Shown here: positions 9,197 through 18,285 of the stretch, in pieces
Numbering within the stretch: position 1 is the first letter of the stretch
Layout: every line of letters starts with the position of its first letter
Assembly (NCBI RefSeq): GCF_030503675.1
Contig: NZ_CP129964.1
Location: 1,116,001-1,180,000, forward strand
DNA: 64,000 nucleotides
Direction: 5' to 3'
DNA from: Lutimonas zeaxanthinifaciens
GTDB lineage: Bacteria; Bacteroidota; Bacteroidia; Flavobacteriales; Flavobacteriaceae
Translations under genes and position numbers: made by a program
The notes under the pieces: generated by a model
Database searches by the model: none
Told to the model about the DNA's origin: nothing
Seen by the model: only the letters and a program-made list of their open reading frames with translations

Positions 9197-10333
9197 ATGG
9201 GTTCAAAGATCAGATTGGGAATAATCGGAGGCGGTGGTGACTCTTTGATAGGAGTTTTGCATCGTGTGGCCTCCAGTATGTTTGATCGCTATGAACTGGT
9301 AGGAGGCGTATTTAATCCTGACTGGGAGGAAAATATCGGTTTCGCAGAGCAGATTGGATTAAAAACAGACAGGGTTTATAAAGATTTTGAAACCCTGATA
9401 TCTGAAGAAGTAAAACTTCCTAAGGCTGAACGTATGGAGGTCATATCCGTACTTACGCCAAATTTTCTTCATTATCCAATGGCCAAAAAACTTTTGGAAA
9501 ATGGTTTTCATGTGATCTGCGAGAAGCCTTTAACCACTACTTATGAAGAGGCCCTTGATCTGAAAAAGACCAAGGATTTGTCAAATAGCATTTTTGCCGT
9601 GACCTATACGTACACGGGTTATCCTATGATCAGGCAAATGAGAAAAATGATTGAAGAAGGGGTGCTCGGGGAAATTCAAAAGGTAGATGTTCAGTATTTT
9701 CAGGGATGGATCAATCCTATTATTCACGATGCTGATAAAAGAGCGGCAACATGGAGGTTGCAACCCGATAAATCAGGAATAAGTTGTTGTATCGGTGATA
9801 TCGGTACGCATGCTTTTGATATGATCGAGTTTGTTACCGGATTGAAAGTGAAGAAAGTACTTTCAGATCTGAATTATGTATATGAGGATAATCAAATGGA
9901 TGTTGACGGTACCGTTTTGATCCGATTTTCTGAAAATGTGAAAGGGGTTATCCGTGCTAGCCAGATCGCTACCGGGGAAGAGAATAGCTTTGTCGTAAAG
10001 ATTTACGGTCAGAAAGCAGGGTTAAAATGGAATCAGGAAAACCCGAATTACGTGGAGTTCCTTCAAGAGGGGAAAGCCCTTAAGATCCTGAAACCCGGGC
10101 ATGCCTACAACAGTCCGTTGTCTCTGGACGGGACAAAGCTTCCGCCGGGCCATCCTGAAGGAATTTTTGATGCCATGGGAAATATTTACAAAGGAGTAGC
10201 CAGAGCCATAAAAGGAGAACCTTATGATGAGGCGGAGTATCCAACTTTGGAGGAAGGCATGAGAGGTATGAATTTTATAGAACAAACTGTAGCGTCTCAT
10301 TTGGATGGAAATGTCTGGAAAGAGCTTGATTGA
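9197..10333 (+). CDS. Gfo/Idh/MocA-family NAD(P)-dependent sugar oxidoreductase (cytoplasmic)
   Basis: A 378-residue protein without signal peptide. An N-terminal Rossmann fold starts IRLGIIGGGGDSLIGVLHR; the family nucleotide/active-site motif HVICEKPLTTTYEEAL follows at about residue 110. The C-terminal alpha/beta domain contains CIGDIGTHAFDMIEFVTG, whose GTHAFD is the usual catalytic His region. It is probably a sugar or cyclitol dehydrogenase, plausibly interconverting 3-keto and normal sugars inside the cell. It lies 60 bp after the TIM-barrel gene and 25 bp before a DUF1080 gene, so it is likely in their operon. Confidence 0.9.
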   Translation: MGSKIRLGIIGGGGDSLIGVLHRVASSMFDRYELVGGVFNPDWEENIGFAEQIGLKTDRVYKDFETLISEEVKLPKAERMEVISVLTPNFLHYPMAKKLLENGFHVICEKPLTTTYEEALDLKKTKDLSNSIFAVTYTYTGYPMIRQMRKMIEEGVLGEIQKVDVQYFQGWINPIIHDADKRAATWRLQPDKSGISCCIGDIGTHAFDMIEFVTGLKVKKVLSDLNYVYEDNQMDVDGTVLIRFSENVKGVIRASQIATGEENSFVVKIYGQKAGLKWNQENPNYVEFLQEGKALKILKPGHAYNSPLSLDGTKLPPGHPEGIFDAMGNIYKGVARAIKGEPYDEAEYPTLEEGMRGMNFIEQTVASHLDGNVWKELD

Positions 10334-10357
10334 GTATTCAAAAAATAAAATTATTGC

Positions 10358-11113
10358 ATGAAGAATGTTGTCATATTTCTGGGTTTAATTGTTTTGATGT
10401 TTTCCTGTAAGGACAAGAAAGAATCAGACGTTGGGACCGGAACCAATTCATCGGGTACTGAAATTGAAGAGGCCTCGGAATATGACCAAGGAGGGTGGGT
10501 TGAGCTTTTTGATGGTAAGACCTTTAATGGCTGGCATACTTATTTGTCGGACAGTATTTCAGATCAATGGAAAATTGAAGACGGCGTCATGTATTATGAA
10601 CCTGATCCCGAAAAGAATCAGGGAATGAACAATCTTGTAACGGACAAAAAATTTGAAAGTTTTGAATTGTCCCTGGAATGGAAGATCTCGGTGGATGGAA
10701 ACAGCGGAGTTTTTTATGGGGTGCTTGAAGATGAAAAATACGTTGTCCCCTATATGACCGCACCTGAAATACAGATTAGAGATTATACGAATATTCCTGA
10801 GTTTTCTGATCATAAACAGATGTCAGGAGCCATATTTGGTATTGTGGGGCCGGAAAATGATGTTTCCAGGAAGGCCGGGGAATGGAACCGGTTTTTGATC
10901 CGTATTGATCATAAAAAAAATGAGGGTTCAGTGGTGCTCAATGGAAAGGAAATCATCAGTTATCCGGTAAATGGAGTGGAATGGGAAAGCCTGGTTGAGA
11001 ATTCTAAATTCAAAGGATGGGAAGGTTTCGGGATCAGAAGATCAGGTAATATTGGATTGCAGGACCACGCCTATGGAGTTTGGTTCAGAAATATCAGAAT
11101 AAGAGAATTGTAA
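10358..11113 (+). CDS. DUF1080 (3-keto-disaccharide hydrolase-like) lipoprotein, copy 2
   Basis: Lipoprotein leader MKNVVIFLGLIVLMFSC, then an acidic linker and one DUF1080 domain: GWVELFDGKTFNGWHTY, LSLEWKISVDGNSGVFYGV and, at the end, GIRRSGNIGLQDHAYGVWFR followed by NIRIREL. The closing QDH...VWFRNI(R/K)I pattern is shared with the third copy downstream, so these two resemble each other more than the first copy. It is the last gene of the TIM-barrel/oxidoreductase run. A likely role is to hydrolyse or eliminate keto-glycosides on the cell side of the outer membrane. Confidence 0.88.
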   Translation: MKNVVIFLGLIVLMFSCKDKKESDVGTGTNSSGTEIEEASEYDQGGWVELFDGKTFNGWHTYLSDSISDQWKIEDGVMYYEPDPEKNQGMNNLVTDKKFESFELSLEWKISVDGNSGVFYGVLEDEKYVVPYMTAPEIQIRDYTNIPEFSDHKQMSGAIFGIVGPENDVSRKAGEWNRFLIRIDHKKNEGSVVLNGKEIISYPVNGVEWESLVENSKFKGWEGFGIRRSGNIGLQDHAYGVWFRNIRIREL

Positions 11114-11400
11114 GGAATTGATTGTTAAATCAATTTCTTTTGAGAATAAGAATATTCAGAGAACCTTAAATGAAGGTTTTTTATACTTTCAGTCTAGAAT
11201 TATTTGAGTATTAGTTAGTATATTTACGTTTTTTGAATTATTCCCATGTCCATTATGCTGAACGGTTTATAGATGTGGCGAAAAAATGGTATGAAGAAAT
11301 AATGCTCTCGAAGCGTAGGTTAGAGTTTTTAAACAATTTAGGATTTAATAATCGAATATAGATCACCGATTTTTTCTAATTAATTAAGTATTGAAATATT

Positions 11401-12909
11401 ATGAGTAAAAATGCAAAAAAGAATTCAATTTCCAGGAGGGATTTTGTAAACAGAACCCTGGCTGCATCGGCAGGGTTTACTATCGTCCCTTCATTCGCAG
11501 TTAGCGGATTGGGGCATGTGGCACCAAGTGATAAATTAAATATTGTTGGTGTAGGTGTTGGTGGAATGGGCCTGAGAAACCTGAGAAATTTAAGATCTCA
11601 AAACATTGTAGGTCTTTGTGATGTTGACTGGAAATACGCAAAAGGATGTTTTGATGAATTTCCTAAAGCCAAAAAATACTGGGATTTCCGTAAGATGTAT
11701 GAAGAAATGGAGAATGAGTTTGACGCGGTAGTCATTGCCACTGCGGATCATACCCATGCGATTACTGCGGCACATGCTATGACCATGGGAAAACATGTTT
11801 ATCTTCAGAAGCCTTTGACGCATTCCGTCTATGAATCGAGATTGTTGACAAAACTAGCAGCAAAGCATAAAGTAGCAACACAGATGGGTAACCAGGGAGC
11901 TTCCGGGGCGGGAGTTGCTGAAACCTGTGAAATTCTTTGGAGCGGAGCCATTGGAGACGTTGTAAAAGTAGAATCCTTTACAGACAGACCCATCTGGCCA
12001 CAAGGGTTGAATACACCTGAGAATGTAGATCCGATTCCGGATACCTTAAACTGGGATTTATTTACCGGGCCAGCAAAAATGCGTCCGTTCAACGAAGTTT
12101 ATCATCCATGGAACTGGAGAGGATGGTGGGATTACGGAACCGGGGCTTTAGGTGATATGGCATGCCATATCCTTCACCCTGTATTTGAAGGATTAAAACT
12201 GGGCTATCCTAGCAAAGTTCAGGCGAGCTCATCATTATTGTTGAATGATTCAGCTCCTGTTGCTCAATCAGCAAAACTGACCTTCCCTGAAAGAGGTAGT
12301 GTTGGAAAAATCAATTTACCTGAAGTGGATGTTCACTGGTATGACGGAGGAATCAAGCCAGAATTACCGGATAACTGGCCGGCGGGTAAAAACCCGAATA
12401 AAAGCGGAGGAGGAACCTTCTTCTATGGTACAAAAGACATACTTCATACGGGATGTTATGGTGTTGAGCCAGAATTGATGTCTGGTAAGAAAATTTCAAT
12501 ACCAAAAACTGAAAGAAGAGTTGAAGAGGAAATGGGCCTTTCATGGAACAACGGAGCACATGAAATGGACTGGGTAAGAGCCTGTAAGGAGAGCCCGGAG
12601 AACAGAACTCCATGTACTTCTGATTTTGCTGAGGCAGGGCCTTTCAATGAAATGGTTGTTATGGGCGTATTGGCTGTTAGACTTCAGGACCTTAACAAGA
12701 CACTTGAATGGGACGGAGAGAATATGAAGTTCACGAATATTGGATCCAATGAAGAGATCAGAAATGTTATTAAGGACGGTTTCGAAATTCACGATGGTCA
12801 TCCAACATTTAACAAGGACTATACGAAGCCTATGAATGCGCTTGCTTATTCTGAAGAATTAGTGAAGCATACCTATAGAGATGGCTGGGAGTTACCACCG
12901 ATGCCATAA
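11401..12909 (+). CDS. Tat-exported Gfo/Idh/MocA-family oxidoreductase
   Basis: A 502-residue protein with a twin-arginine signal (SRRDFVNRTLAASAGFTIV, residues about 10-30), meaning it is folded with its NAD(P) before export. The Rossmann motif is LNIVGVGVGGMGLRNLRN; the catalytic region has GKHVYLQKPLTHSVYESRLL, and the C-terminal part has WDYGTGALGDMACHILHPVF. Exported members often carry a tightly bound cofactor and oxidise glycosides at C3. It sits 287 bp after the previous gene and 127 bp before another DUF1080 lipoprotein, its likely partner. The preceding gap shows no gene; I see no clear promoter in it. Confidence 0.92.
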   Translation: MSKNAKKNSISRRDFVNRTLAASAGFTIVPSFAVSGLGHVAPSDKLNIVGVGVGGMGLRNLRNLRSQNIVGLCDVDWKYAKGCFDEFPKAKKYWDFRKMYEEMENEFDAVVIATADHTHAITAAHAMTMGKHVYLQKPLTHSVYESRLLTKLAAKHKVATQMGNQGASGAGVAETCEILWSGAIGDVVKVESFTDRPIWPQGLNTPENVDPIPDTLNWDLFTGPAKMRPFNEVYHPWNWRGWWDYGTGALGDMACHILHPVFEGLKLGYPSKVQASSSLLLNDSAPVAQSAKLTFPERGSVGKINLPEVDVHWYDGGIKPELPDNWPAGKNPNKSGGGTFFYGTKDILHTGCYGVEPELMSGKKISIPKTERRVEEEMGLSWNNGAHEMDWVRACKESPENRTPCTSDFAEAGPFNEMVVMGVLAVRLQDLNKTLEWDGENMKFTNIGSNEEIRNVIKDGFEIHDGHPTFNKDYTKPMNALAYSEELVKHTYRDGWELPPMP

Positions 12910-13036
12910 TATTGTACTAAAGATCATTGTAATACAAATCATGTACTGGACCCTCGATTTCACATTTTGGTAAAATTTCGGGTTCAGTATTTTAATAAAT
13001 TAAACAATAATTAAATAAAACTAAATTTCAATTAAG

Positions 13037-13849
13037 ATGAAAAAAAGAATTTTTGTTCTTGCACTTGGAATTGCTACATCGGCCTTTATGGTTAGTTGTG
13101 GAGGAGGTGCCAAGAAAGAATCAGCAGCTGAAACAGCGACTAAAGAAGCAAAGGAAGAGGTTGTAGAAGCAGTAGAAGCAGCTCCTAATACCTTGACCGA
13201 GGCAGAAAAGAGCGATGGCTGGGTCTTATTATTTGACGGAACTACTTCGACAGGATGGCGCGGATATGGAAAGGAAAGTTTCCCAACGGCCTGGCAAATT
13301 GTTGACGGAACCATTCATATGATCGGTTCAGGAAGAGGTGAAGCCGGTGATAAAGAAGGTGGAGACATCATTTATGATAAGGAATTTCAGAATTTTACAC
13401 TTAGCCTTGAGTGGAAGATCTCAGAGGGAGGAAATTCAGGAATTTTCTATTTAGGTCAGGAAGAACTGGATTTTATTTGGAAAACTGCTCCTGAAATGCA
13501 GATTCTTGATAATGAAAAACATCCGGATGCCGCTCTTGGTGTTGACGGAAACCGTCAGGCAGGATCCCTCTATGATCTTATTGCTGCAAAGCCCCAAAAC
13601 GCAAAACCTGTAGGGGAATGGAATAAGGTTGAGATCACGGTATACAAAGGTACTGTAGTTCATAAACAAAATGGGGTGAACGTTGTTGAGTACCATTTGT
13701 GGACGCCGGAATGGAACGAAATGGTTGCCGGCAGTAAATTCCCGGGATTGAACGAAGACTGGGCCGACGTTGCTTCAAAAGGTTATATCGGATTACAGGA
13801 TCACGGTGATGATGTTTGGTTCAGAAATATTAAGATCAAAGAATTGTAA
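13037..13849 (+). CDS. DUF1080 (3-keto-disaccharide hydrolase-like) lipoprotein, copy 3
   Basis: The leader MKKRIFVLALGIATSAFMVSC marks a lipoprotein. An Ala/Glu-rich linker (about 22-55) is followed by one DUF1080 domain: GWVLLFDGTTSTGWRGYG, LSLEWKISEGGNSGIFYLGQ, APEMQILDNEKHPDA and GYIGLQDHGDDVWFRNIKIK. The Glu/Gln/Asp pattern around EWKISEGGNSGIF is the conserved core of the family. It follows the Tat-exported oxidoreductase and probably acts on its 3-keto product. A strong terminator closes the unit. Confidence 0.9.
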   Translation: MKKRIFVLALGIATSAFMVSCGGGAKKESAAETATKEAKEEVVEAVEAAPNTLTEAEKSDGWVLLFDGTTSTGWRGYGKESFPTAWQIVDGTIHMIGSGRGEAGDKEGGDIIYDKEFQNFTLSLEWKISEGGNSGIFYLGQEELDFIWKTAPEMQILDNEKHPDAALGVDGNRQAGSLYDLIAAKPQNAKPVGEWNKVEITVYKGTVVHKQNGVNVVEYHLWTPEWNEMVAGSKFPGLNEDWADVASKGYIGLQDHGDDVWFRNIKIKEL

Positions 13850-13870
13850 TTCTGGTCTTACCAATAGCTT

Positions 13871-13899
13871 AAAAAGACGACTTTCGAGTCGTCTTTTTT
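13871..13899. terminator. Bidirectional terminator between DUF1080 and pfkB genes
   Basis: A 12-bp A/T-flanked stem (AAAAAGACGACT/AGTCGTCTTTTT) with a TTCG loop sits between two convergent genes. The T-run on one side and the A-run on the other suit termination from both directions. Confidence 0.85.
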
Positions 13900-13912
13900 A
13901 ATTCCTTATATT

Positions 13913-14803
13913 TTATTTTTGAGAATTCAAGAGTGATTCAATTTCATCGGGATGAACCCGGGCATTGGCGCCCTTTTTACTGGCTACAAGAGCTCCCAGG
14001 GCGCAGGCAAATCTCAGCGCCTTAAGCTTTGGGGTATTGTTGAGGAGCTGATAGACAAGCCCGGCCAAAAAGGAATCGCCGGCCCCAACAGTGTCTGCGA
14101 TTTCAACTTTAAAACCAAGGCATTTGAAAATTGAACCTTCTGAAAGTAGTATGGCTCCCTTGGCCCCTAAGGTCAGGCAAATAGCAGGAGTTGAAGTCAT
14201 TTCAGAAATTTTTTGAAGCTGCTCTTCAACCGGAAGTTTGTCAATTTCGTACCATCCGCATAAAACGTCAAGTTCTTCATCATTTATTTTAAGCAAGTCG
14301 GCCTGACGTAAAAGTTTCTCTAGGGTTTCTTTCGAGTAATGTGGTGGCCTAAGGTTGAGGTCGAATGCCTTAAAGGTGGCTTTATTCAAAAGTTTGGTAA
14401 GTGTATTGAAACTAACCGGATCACGGCTTGATAGACTACCATAGATAAATATGGAAGACGTTTTTACGATTTGCACGGCTTTGGGATCTTCGTTGATTCG
14501 ATCCCAGGCTACCGGAGAATTTATCTTGTAGGTAGCTGAGCCATTAGTATCCAGAGACACGGTAACGGTACCAGTTGGTAGATCCGGATGAGATTGAAGG
14601 CAGTTCGAAGAAATACCTTTTTCCTGTAAATAAGTTTTGATCTTTTTTCCAAGACGGTCTTTACCTACACTGCTTATCAGGCCCACTTTGAGGCCAAGAC
14701 TACTTAGCCTTGATGCCACGTTCAGTGGTGCCCCCCCAATACGTTTTCCGTCGGGGAAAACATCCCATAAGGTTTCTCCAAAACAAACTATGTCAGGGGT
14801 CAT
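13913..14803 (-). CDS. PfkB-family carbohydrate kinase (fructokinase-like)
   Basis: A 296-residue ribokinase/PfkB sugar kinase. The N-terminus has the substrate motif FPDGKRIGGAPLNVASRLS; the C-terminal signature DTVGAGDSFLAGLVYQLL carries the catalytic Asp and anion hole GAGD. Length and the FGETLWDVFPDG start resemble bacterial fructokinases; 2-keto-3-deoxygluconate and other sugar kinases are less likely alternatives. The MFS sugar porter ends 3 bp upstream, so transporter and kinase form a two-gene operon: uptake followed by phosphorylation. Start ATG is clear. Confidence 0.85.
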   Translation of the reverse strand: MTPDIVCFGETLWDVFPDGKRIGGAPLNVASRLSSLGLKVGLISSVGKDRLGKKIKTYLQEKGISSNCLQSHPDLPTGTVTVSLDTNGSATYKINSPVAWDRINEDPKAVQIVKTSSIFIYGSLSSRDPVSFNTLTKLLNKATFKAFDLNLRPPHYSKETLEKLLRQADLLKINDEELDVLCGWYEIDKLPVEEQLQKISEMTSTPAICLTLGAKGAILLSEGSIFKCLGFKVEIADTVGAGDSFLAGLVYQLLNNTPKLKALRFACALGALVASKKGANARVHPDEIESLLNSQK

Positions 14804-14806
14804 CTG

Positions 14807-16129
14807 CTATTTATTTTTGGTCAATAACTTTTCCAGGTCCTCTAATGTAATTCCTTTCGTTTCCGGCATCATAAATATCACAAAGAGTAGTTGTAATACC
14901 ATCATAAAAGCAAAAAATGCAAATACAGCTCCCGGGCCGATGGTGCCAAACAGAAAAGGTACGGCCGAAGGGATCATTGCCGCCAAAACCCAATGCGTGC
15001 TTGTTCCAAAGGATTGTCCCGAGGCTCTAAGCTGATCGGGGAAGACTTCCGAAATGAAGACCCAGATTACCGTTCCTTGCCCGATGGCGTGGGAAGCGAT
15101 AAAAACGAAAAGAAAAATGGGAACCATAAGCCCTTCCCATTCCAGATAAAAGGCCATTGCCACTAAAGAGAGCGAAAGGATATAACCAACAGATCCAACA
15201 TACATCAATTTTTTCCGCCCTAGTTTATCGATCAGGGAGATACCGATCAGGGTAAATATCATGTTCGTGATTCCGATCCCAATGCTGCTCAATAAAGCTG
15301 TGCTCTCACCCAGACCTGCAGCTTGAAAAATTCTTGGGGCATAATATAAAAAGGCATTGATTCCTGAAAACTGATTGAAAAAGGCGATTAAAAATGCCAA
15401 AATCAGAGGGAACCTGTATTTTTTCATAAAGATGTTTTCATTGGAGGTATGATGATCTTTTTGAGCGTGTTCGATCTCATCCATTAAGATCTCAATATCG
15501 GCATCCGGATTTAACTTATGCAGCGTCGCTTTGGCAGATTCGCGTCTTCCTTTTAATAACAACCATCTTGGACTTTGAGGGACTGTGGTTACAAGCAGGG
15601 TGTAGATAACAGCCGGTATGGCTTCTACACCTAACATCCATCGCCAGGCATGTGCCCCCAGATTACTGAGCAGATAATTGGATAAAAAAGCGATCAGAAT
15701 ACCTAAAACAATATTGAACTGATAAAACCCGACCAATCGACCTCTGTCTTTAGCCGGCGCAATTTCCGAAACATAGGCCGGGGCCGCCACTGTGGAAGCG
15801 CCAACACCCAAACCACCCAGGAATCGAAACAAAGCGAAAGTATAGGGGTCATTTACCAGGGCAGAGCCCAGAGCAGATATGGTATAAAAAACACCGATCC
15901 AGATCAGTGTCTTTTTCCGGCCCAAACGATTGGTGGGGATACCGCCAAACATGGCACCCAGTACAGTTCCCCAAAGCGCCATCGCCATGACAACAGATCC
16001 GTGAAAGACATCTGAGGACTGCCATAGTTGCTGTAGTTGCTGATCTGCACCTGAGATTACTACCGTATCAAATCCAAACAAAAAACCGGCCATAGCTACA
16101 ATAACCGACCAGATAACAATTTTATTCAT
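14807..16129 (-). CDS. MFS sugar porter (sugar:H+ symporter family)
   Basis: A 440-residue, 12-helix major facilitator of the sugar porter type. The first helix reads GFLFGFDTVVISGADQQL; the loop 2-3 motif is NRLGRKKTLIWIG, followed by RFLGGLGVGASTVAAPAYVSE (helix 4) and PQSPRWLLLKGR, the diagnostic sugar-porter motif before the central loop. Helix 7 has FNQFSGINAFLYYAP, the sugar-binding QxxGxNxxxYY region. The second repeat has DKLGRKKLM and the C-terminus PETKGITLEDLE. It imports a monosaccharide, probably fructose or a related hexose given the adjoining kinase. Confidence 0.92.
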   Translation of the reverse strand: MNKIVIWSVIVAMAGFLFGFDTVVISGADQQLQQLWQSSDVFHGSVVMAMALWGTVLGAMFGGIPTNRLGRKKTLIWIGVFYTISALGSALVNDPYTFALFRFLGGLGVGASTVAAPAYVSEIAPAKDRGRLVGFYQFNIVLGILIAFLSNYLLSNLGAHAWRWMLGVEAIPAVIYTLLVTTVPQSPRWLLLKGRRESAKATLHKLNPDADIEILMDEIEHAQKDHHTSNENIFMKKYRFPLILAFLIAFFNQFSGINAFLYYAPRIFQAAGLGESTALLSSIGIGITNMIFTLIGISLIDKLGRKKLMYVGSVGYILSLSLVAMAFYLEWEGLMVPIFLFVFIASHAIGQGTVIWVFISEVFPDQLRASGQSFGTSTHWVLAAMIPSAVPFLFGTIGPGAVFAFFAFMMVLQLLFVIFMMPETKGITLEDLEKLLTKNK

Positions 16130-16263
16130 TTATGAAGTTTCTTTAGTTCAAACGGAATGAAGATAAGTTATTTATAAGCGTTTTAAAGTCATTTGTCGAA
16201 TATTTTTTAGATAAAGACCTAAATCCCGGAATTTTGCGTAAAAATATTCAGAATTGAAAATTT

Positions 16264-18174
16264 ATGAGCGATAAATTAAAATACACAGAAGCCGGAAAAT
16301 TTGAAGAAACACGATTTGAAAAAATTCACAATGTGGTTTTTGATAATTCAGATGTAGCCTCAATTGAGGTTGCAAAAGAGATTGCAGATCTGATCAAAAG
16401 CAAACAGAGTGCAAATGAAAATTGTGTTTTAGGACTGGCAACAGGGTCTTCTCCTATAAAGGTTTATGAAGAGCTTGTTAGAATGCATGAAGAGGAAGGA
16501 TTGAGTTTTAAGAATGTGATTTCTTTTAACCTGGATGAGTATTATCCGATGACGAAAGAGAATACGCAAAGTTATTGGTATTTTATGCATGAGCATCTCT
16601 TTAATCATGTGGATATTTTACCCGAAAACATCAATATTCCAAGTGGTGAAGTAAAACAGGATGAGATTCACCAGTTTTGTATTGATTATGAATTAAAGAT
16701 CAAAGAGGCCGGAGGACTGGATTTTCAGTTACTTGGAATAGGTAGAACGGGTCATATTGGATTTAACGAACCGGGATCGCATTACAACTCGGGAACGCGA
16801 AATATTACGCTTGACCATATTACAAGAGTCGATGCAGGACCCGCGTTTTTAGGAATTGACCATGTGCCGAGAGTAGCCATTACCATGGGAATCGGAACGA
16901 TCAGAAAGGCTAAAAGAATTGTTTTGCTGGCCTGGGGTGTAAATAAGGCAGCGGTAATCCGGGAAACCATTGAGGGAGAAATTACTTCAGAAGTACCTGC
17001 CACCTATTTGCAACGTCACGATAATGTTACGTTTGTGCTTGATGAAGGGGCATCGACAGAGCTGACAAGAGCGAGAACACCTTGGTTGGTGAAGAACTGC
17101 ATCTGGACTGAGGACCTTACGTTGAAGGCCGTTGTATGGTTAAGTCAGAAATTAGAGAAGTCTATACTTAAACTTACGGATAAAGATTATAACTTTCACG
17201 GCATGTCAAGTTTACTTGTAGAGCAGGGGTCCGCTTATCAGTTAAATATCAATATGTTTAACAGATTGCAACATACCATTACAGGATGGCCGGGAGGTAA
17301 GCCAAACGCTGATGACACGAACAGGCCGGAGCGAAATACTCCTGCAAGAAAGCGTGTGATCATTTTTAGCCCTCATCCCGATGACGATGTGATCTCAATG
17401 GGAGGTACGTTTGACAGGTTGGTGGAACAAGGACATGAAGTTCATGTTGCCTACCAGACATCGGGAAATATTGCGGTTTCTGATGAAGAAGCCCTGAAAT
17501 TTGCCGAGGTTGCTTTGGCATTGAACGGAAGCGATGCAAATTCGAAAAAAATTGTTGAAGACCTTGGGTCAAAACAGGAGTACGATATTGATACGCCGGA
17601 AGTTCGAAGCCTTAAGGGATTGATCCGTAGAAAGGAATCTGTTGCAGCTACAAGATATGTGGGGATCCCTGATAGCCAGGTGCATTTCCTCGATCTTCCT
17701 TTCTATGAAACGGGAAGGGTGAAGAAAAACAAACTGAGCGAGAAAGATGTAAGTATCATGAAGGATATTATTGCTGAGATCAAGCCGCATCAGATCTATG
17801 CGGCAGGAGACCTTGCAGATCCTCACGGTACGCATAAGGTATGCCTTGATTCCTTATTTCTGGCGCTGGAAGACCTTAAAAAAGAATCTTATATGGATGA
17901 TTGCTGGGTTTGGTTGTACCGAGGCGCATGGCACGAATGGGATATTCACGATATTGAGATGGCAGTTCCGATGAGCCCTGATCAGGTATTGAAGAAGAAA
18001 CAAGCCATATTCTATCACCAGTCTCAGAAAGACGGAGTTATGTTCCAGGGAGACGATTCAAGAGAATTTTGGGTACGTGCCGAAGACAGGAACAAAGAAA
18101 CCGCGAAGAAATACAATAGCCTTGGTATGGCAGATTACGCTGCGTTCGAGGCATTTAAAAGATATCATTATTAA
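16264..18174 (+). CDS. nagB: Glucosamine-6-phosphate deaminase with C-terminal LmbE/PIG-L-like domain
   Basis: A 636-residue two-domain protein. Residues about 30-290 are a NagB-type isomerase/deaminase: the catalytic Asp lies in SFNLDEYYPM and the GIGRTGHIGFNEPGS motif is at about 158-172, converting GlcN6P to Fru6P and ammonia. Residues about 360-560 match the LmbE/PIG-L zinc deacetylase fold, with the metal motif HPDDD at 371-375 and DPHGTH later. Such fusions are known in Bacteroidota; classical NagB is only about 260 residues. No nagA is seen in the window, so the second domain might supply deacetylation; that is inference. A GH20 gene follows, supporting chitooligosaccharide or glycan amino-sugar use. 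Confidence 0.9.
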   Translation: MSDKLKYTEAGKFEETRFEKIHNVVFDNSDVASIEVAKEIADLIKSKQSANENCVLGLATGSSPIKVYEELVRMHEEEGLSFKNVISFNLDEYYPMTKENTQSYWYFMHEHLFNHVDILPENINIPSGEVKQDEIHQFCIDYELKIKEAGGLDFQLLGIGRTGHIGFNEPGSHYNSGTRNITLDHITRVDAGPAFLGIDHVPRVAITMGIGTIRKAKRIVLLAWGVNKAAVIRETIEGEITSEVPATYLQRHDNVTFVLDEGASTELTRARTPWLVKNCIWTEDLTLKAVVWLSQKLEKSILKLTDKDYNFHGMSSLLVEQGSAYQLNINMFNRLQHTITGWPGGKPNADDTNRPERNTPARKRVIIFSPHPDDDVISMGGTFDRLVEQGHEVHVAYQTSGNIAVSDEEALKFAEVALALNGSDANSKKIVEDLGSKQEYDIDTPEVRSLKGLIRRKESVAATRYVGIPDSQVHFLDLPFYETGRVKKNKLSEKDVSIMKDIIAEIKPHQIYAAGDLADPHGTHKVCLDSLFLALEDLKKESYMDDCWVWLYRGAWHEWDIHDIEMAVPMSPDQVLKKKQAIFYHQSQKDGVMFQGDDSREFWVRAEDRNKETAKKYNSLGMADYAAFEAFKRYHY

Positions 18175-18196
18175 AATTCTATTTGAGTATTTTTTG

Positions 18197-18246
18197 AAAC
18201 CGTCCCTCGGAGTAGCTTTTTACGTAATCTCTGATTGACGGTTTTT
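18197..18246 (+). terminator. Possible terminator after nagB
   Basis: AAACCGTC and GACGGTTT form an 8-bp stem followed by a T-run, but the loop is 32 nt. It could reduce read-through into the GH20 gene rather than stop it. Confidence 0.35.
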
Positions 18247-18285
18247 TATTTAGCAAACAATTCATTAATTGATAAATATTAATCC

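Noticed and set aside
11114-11400. A possible small gene in the 287-bp gap before the Tat-exported oxidoreductase.
   Set aside because: Only short frames without a leader or conserved sequence are present; it is more likely untranslated leader DNA.
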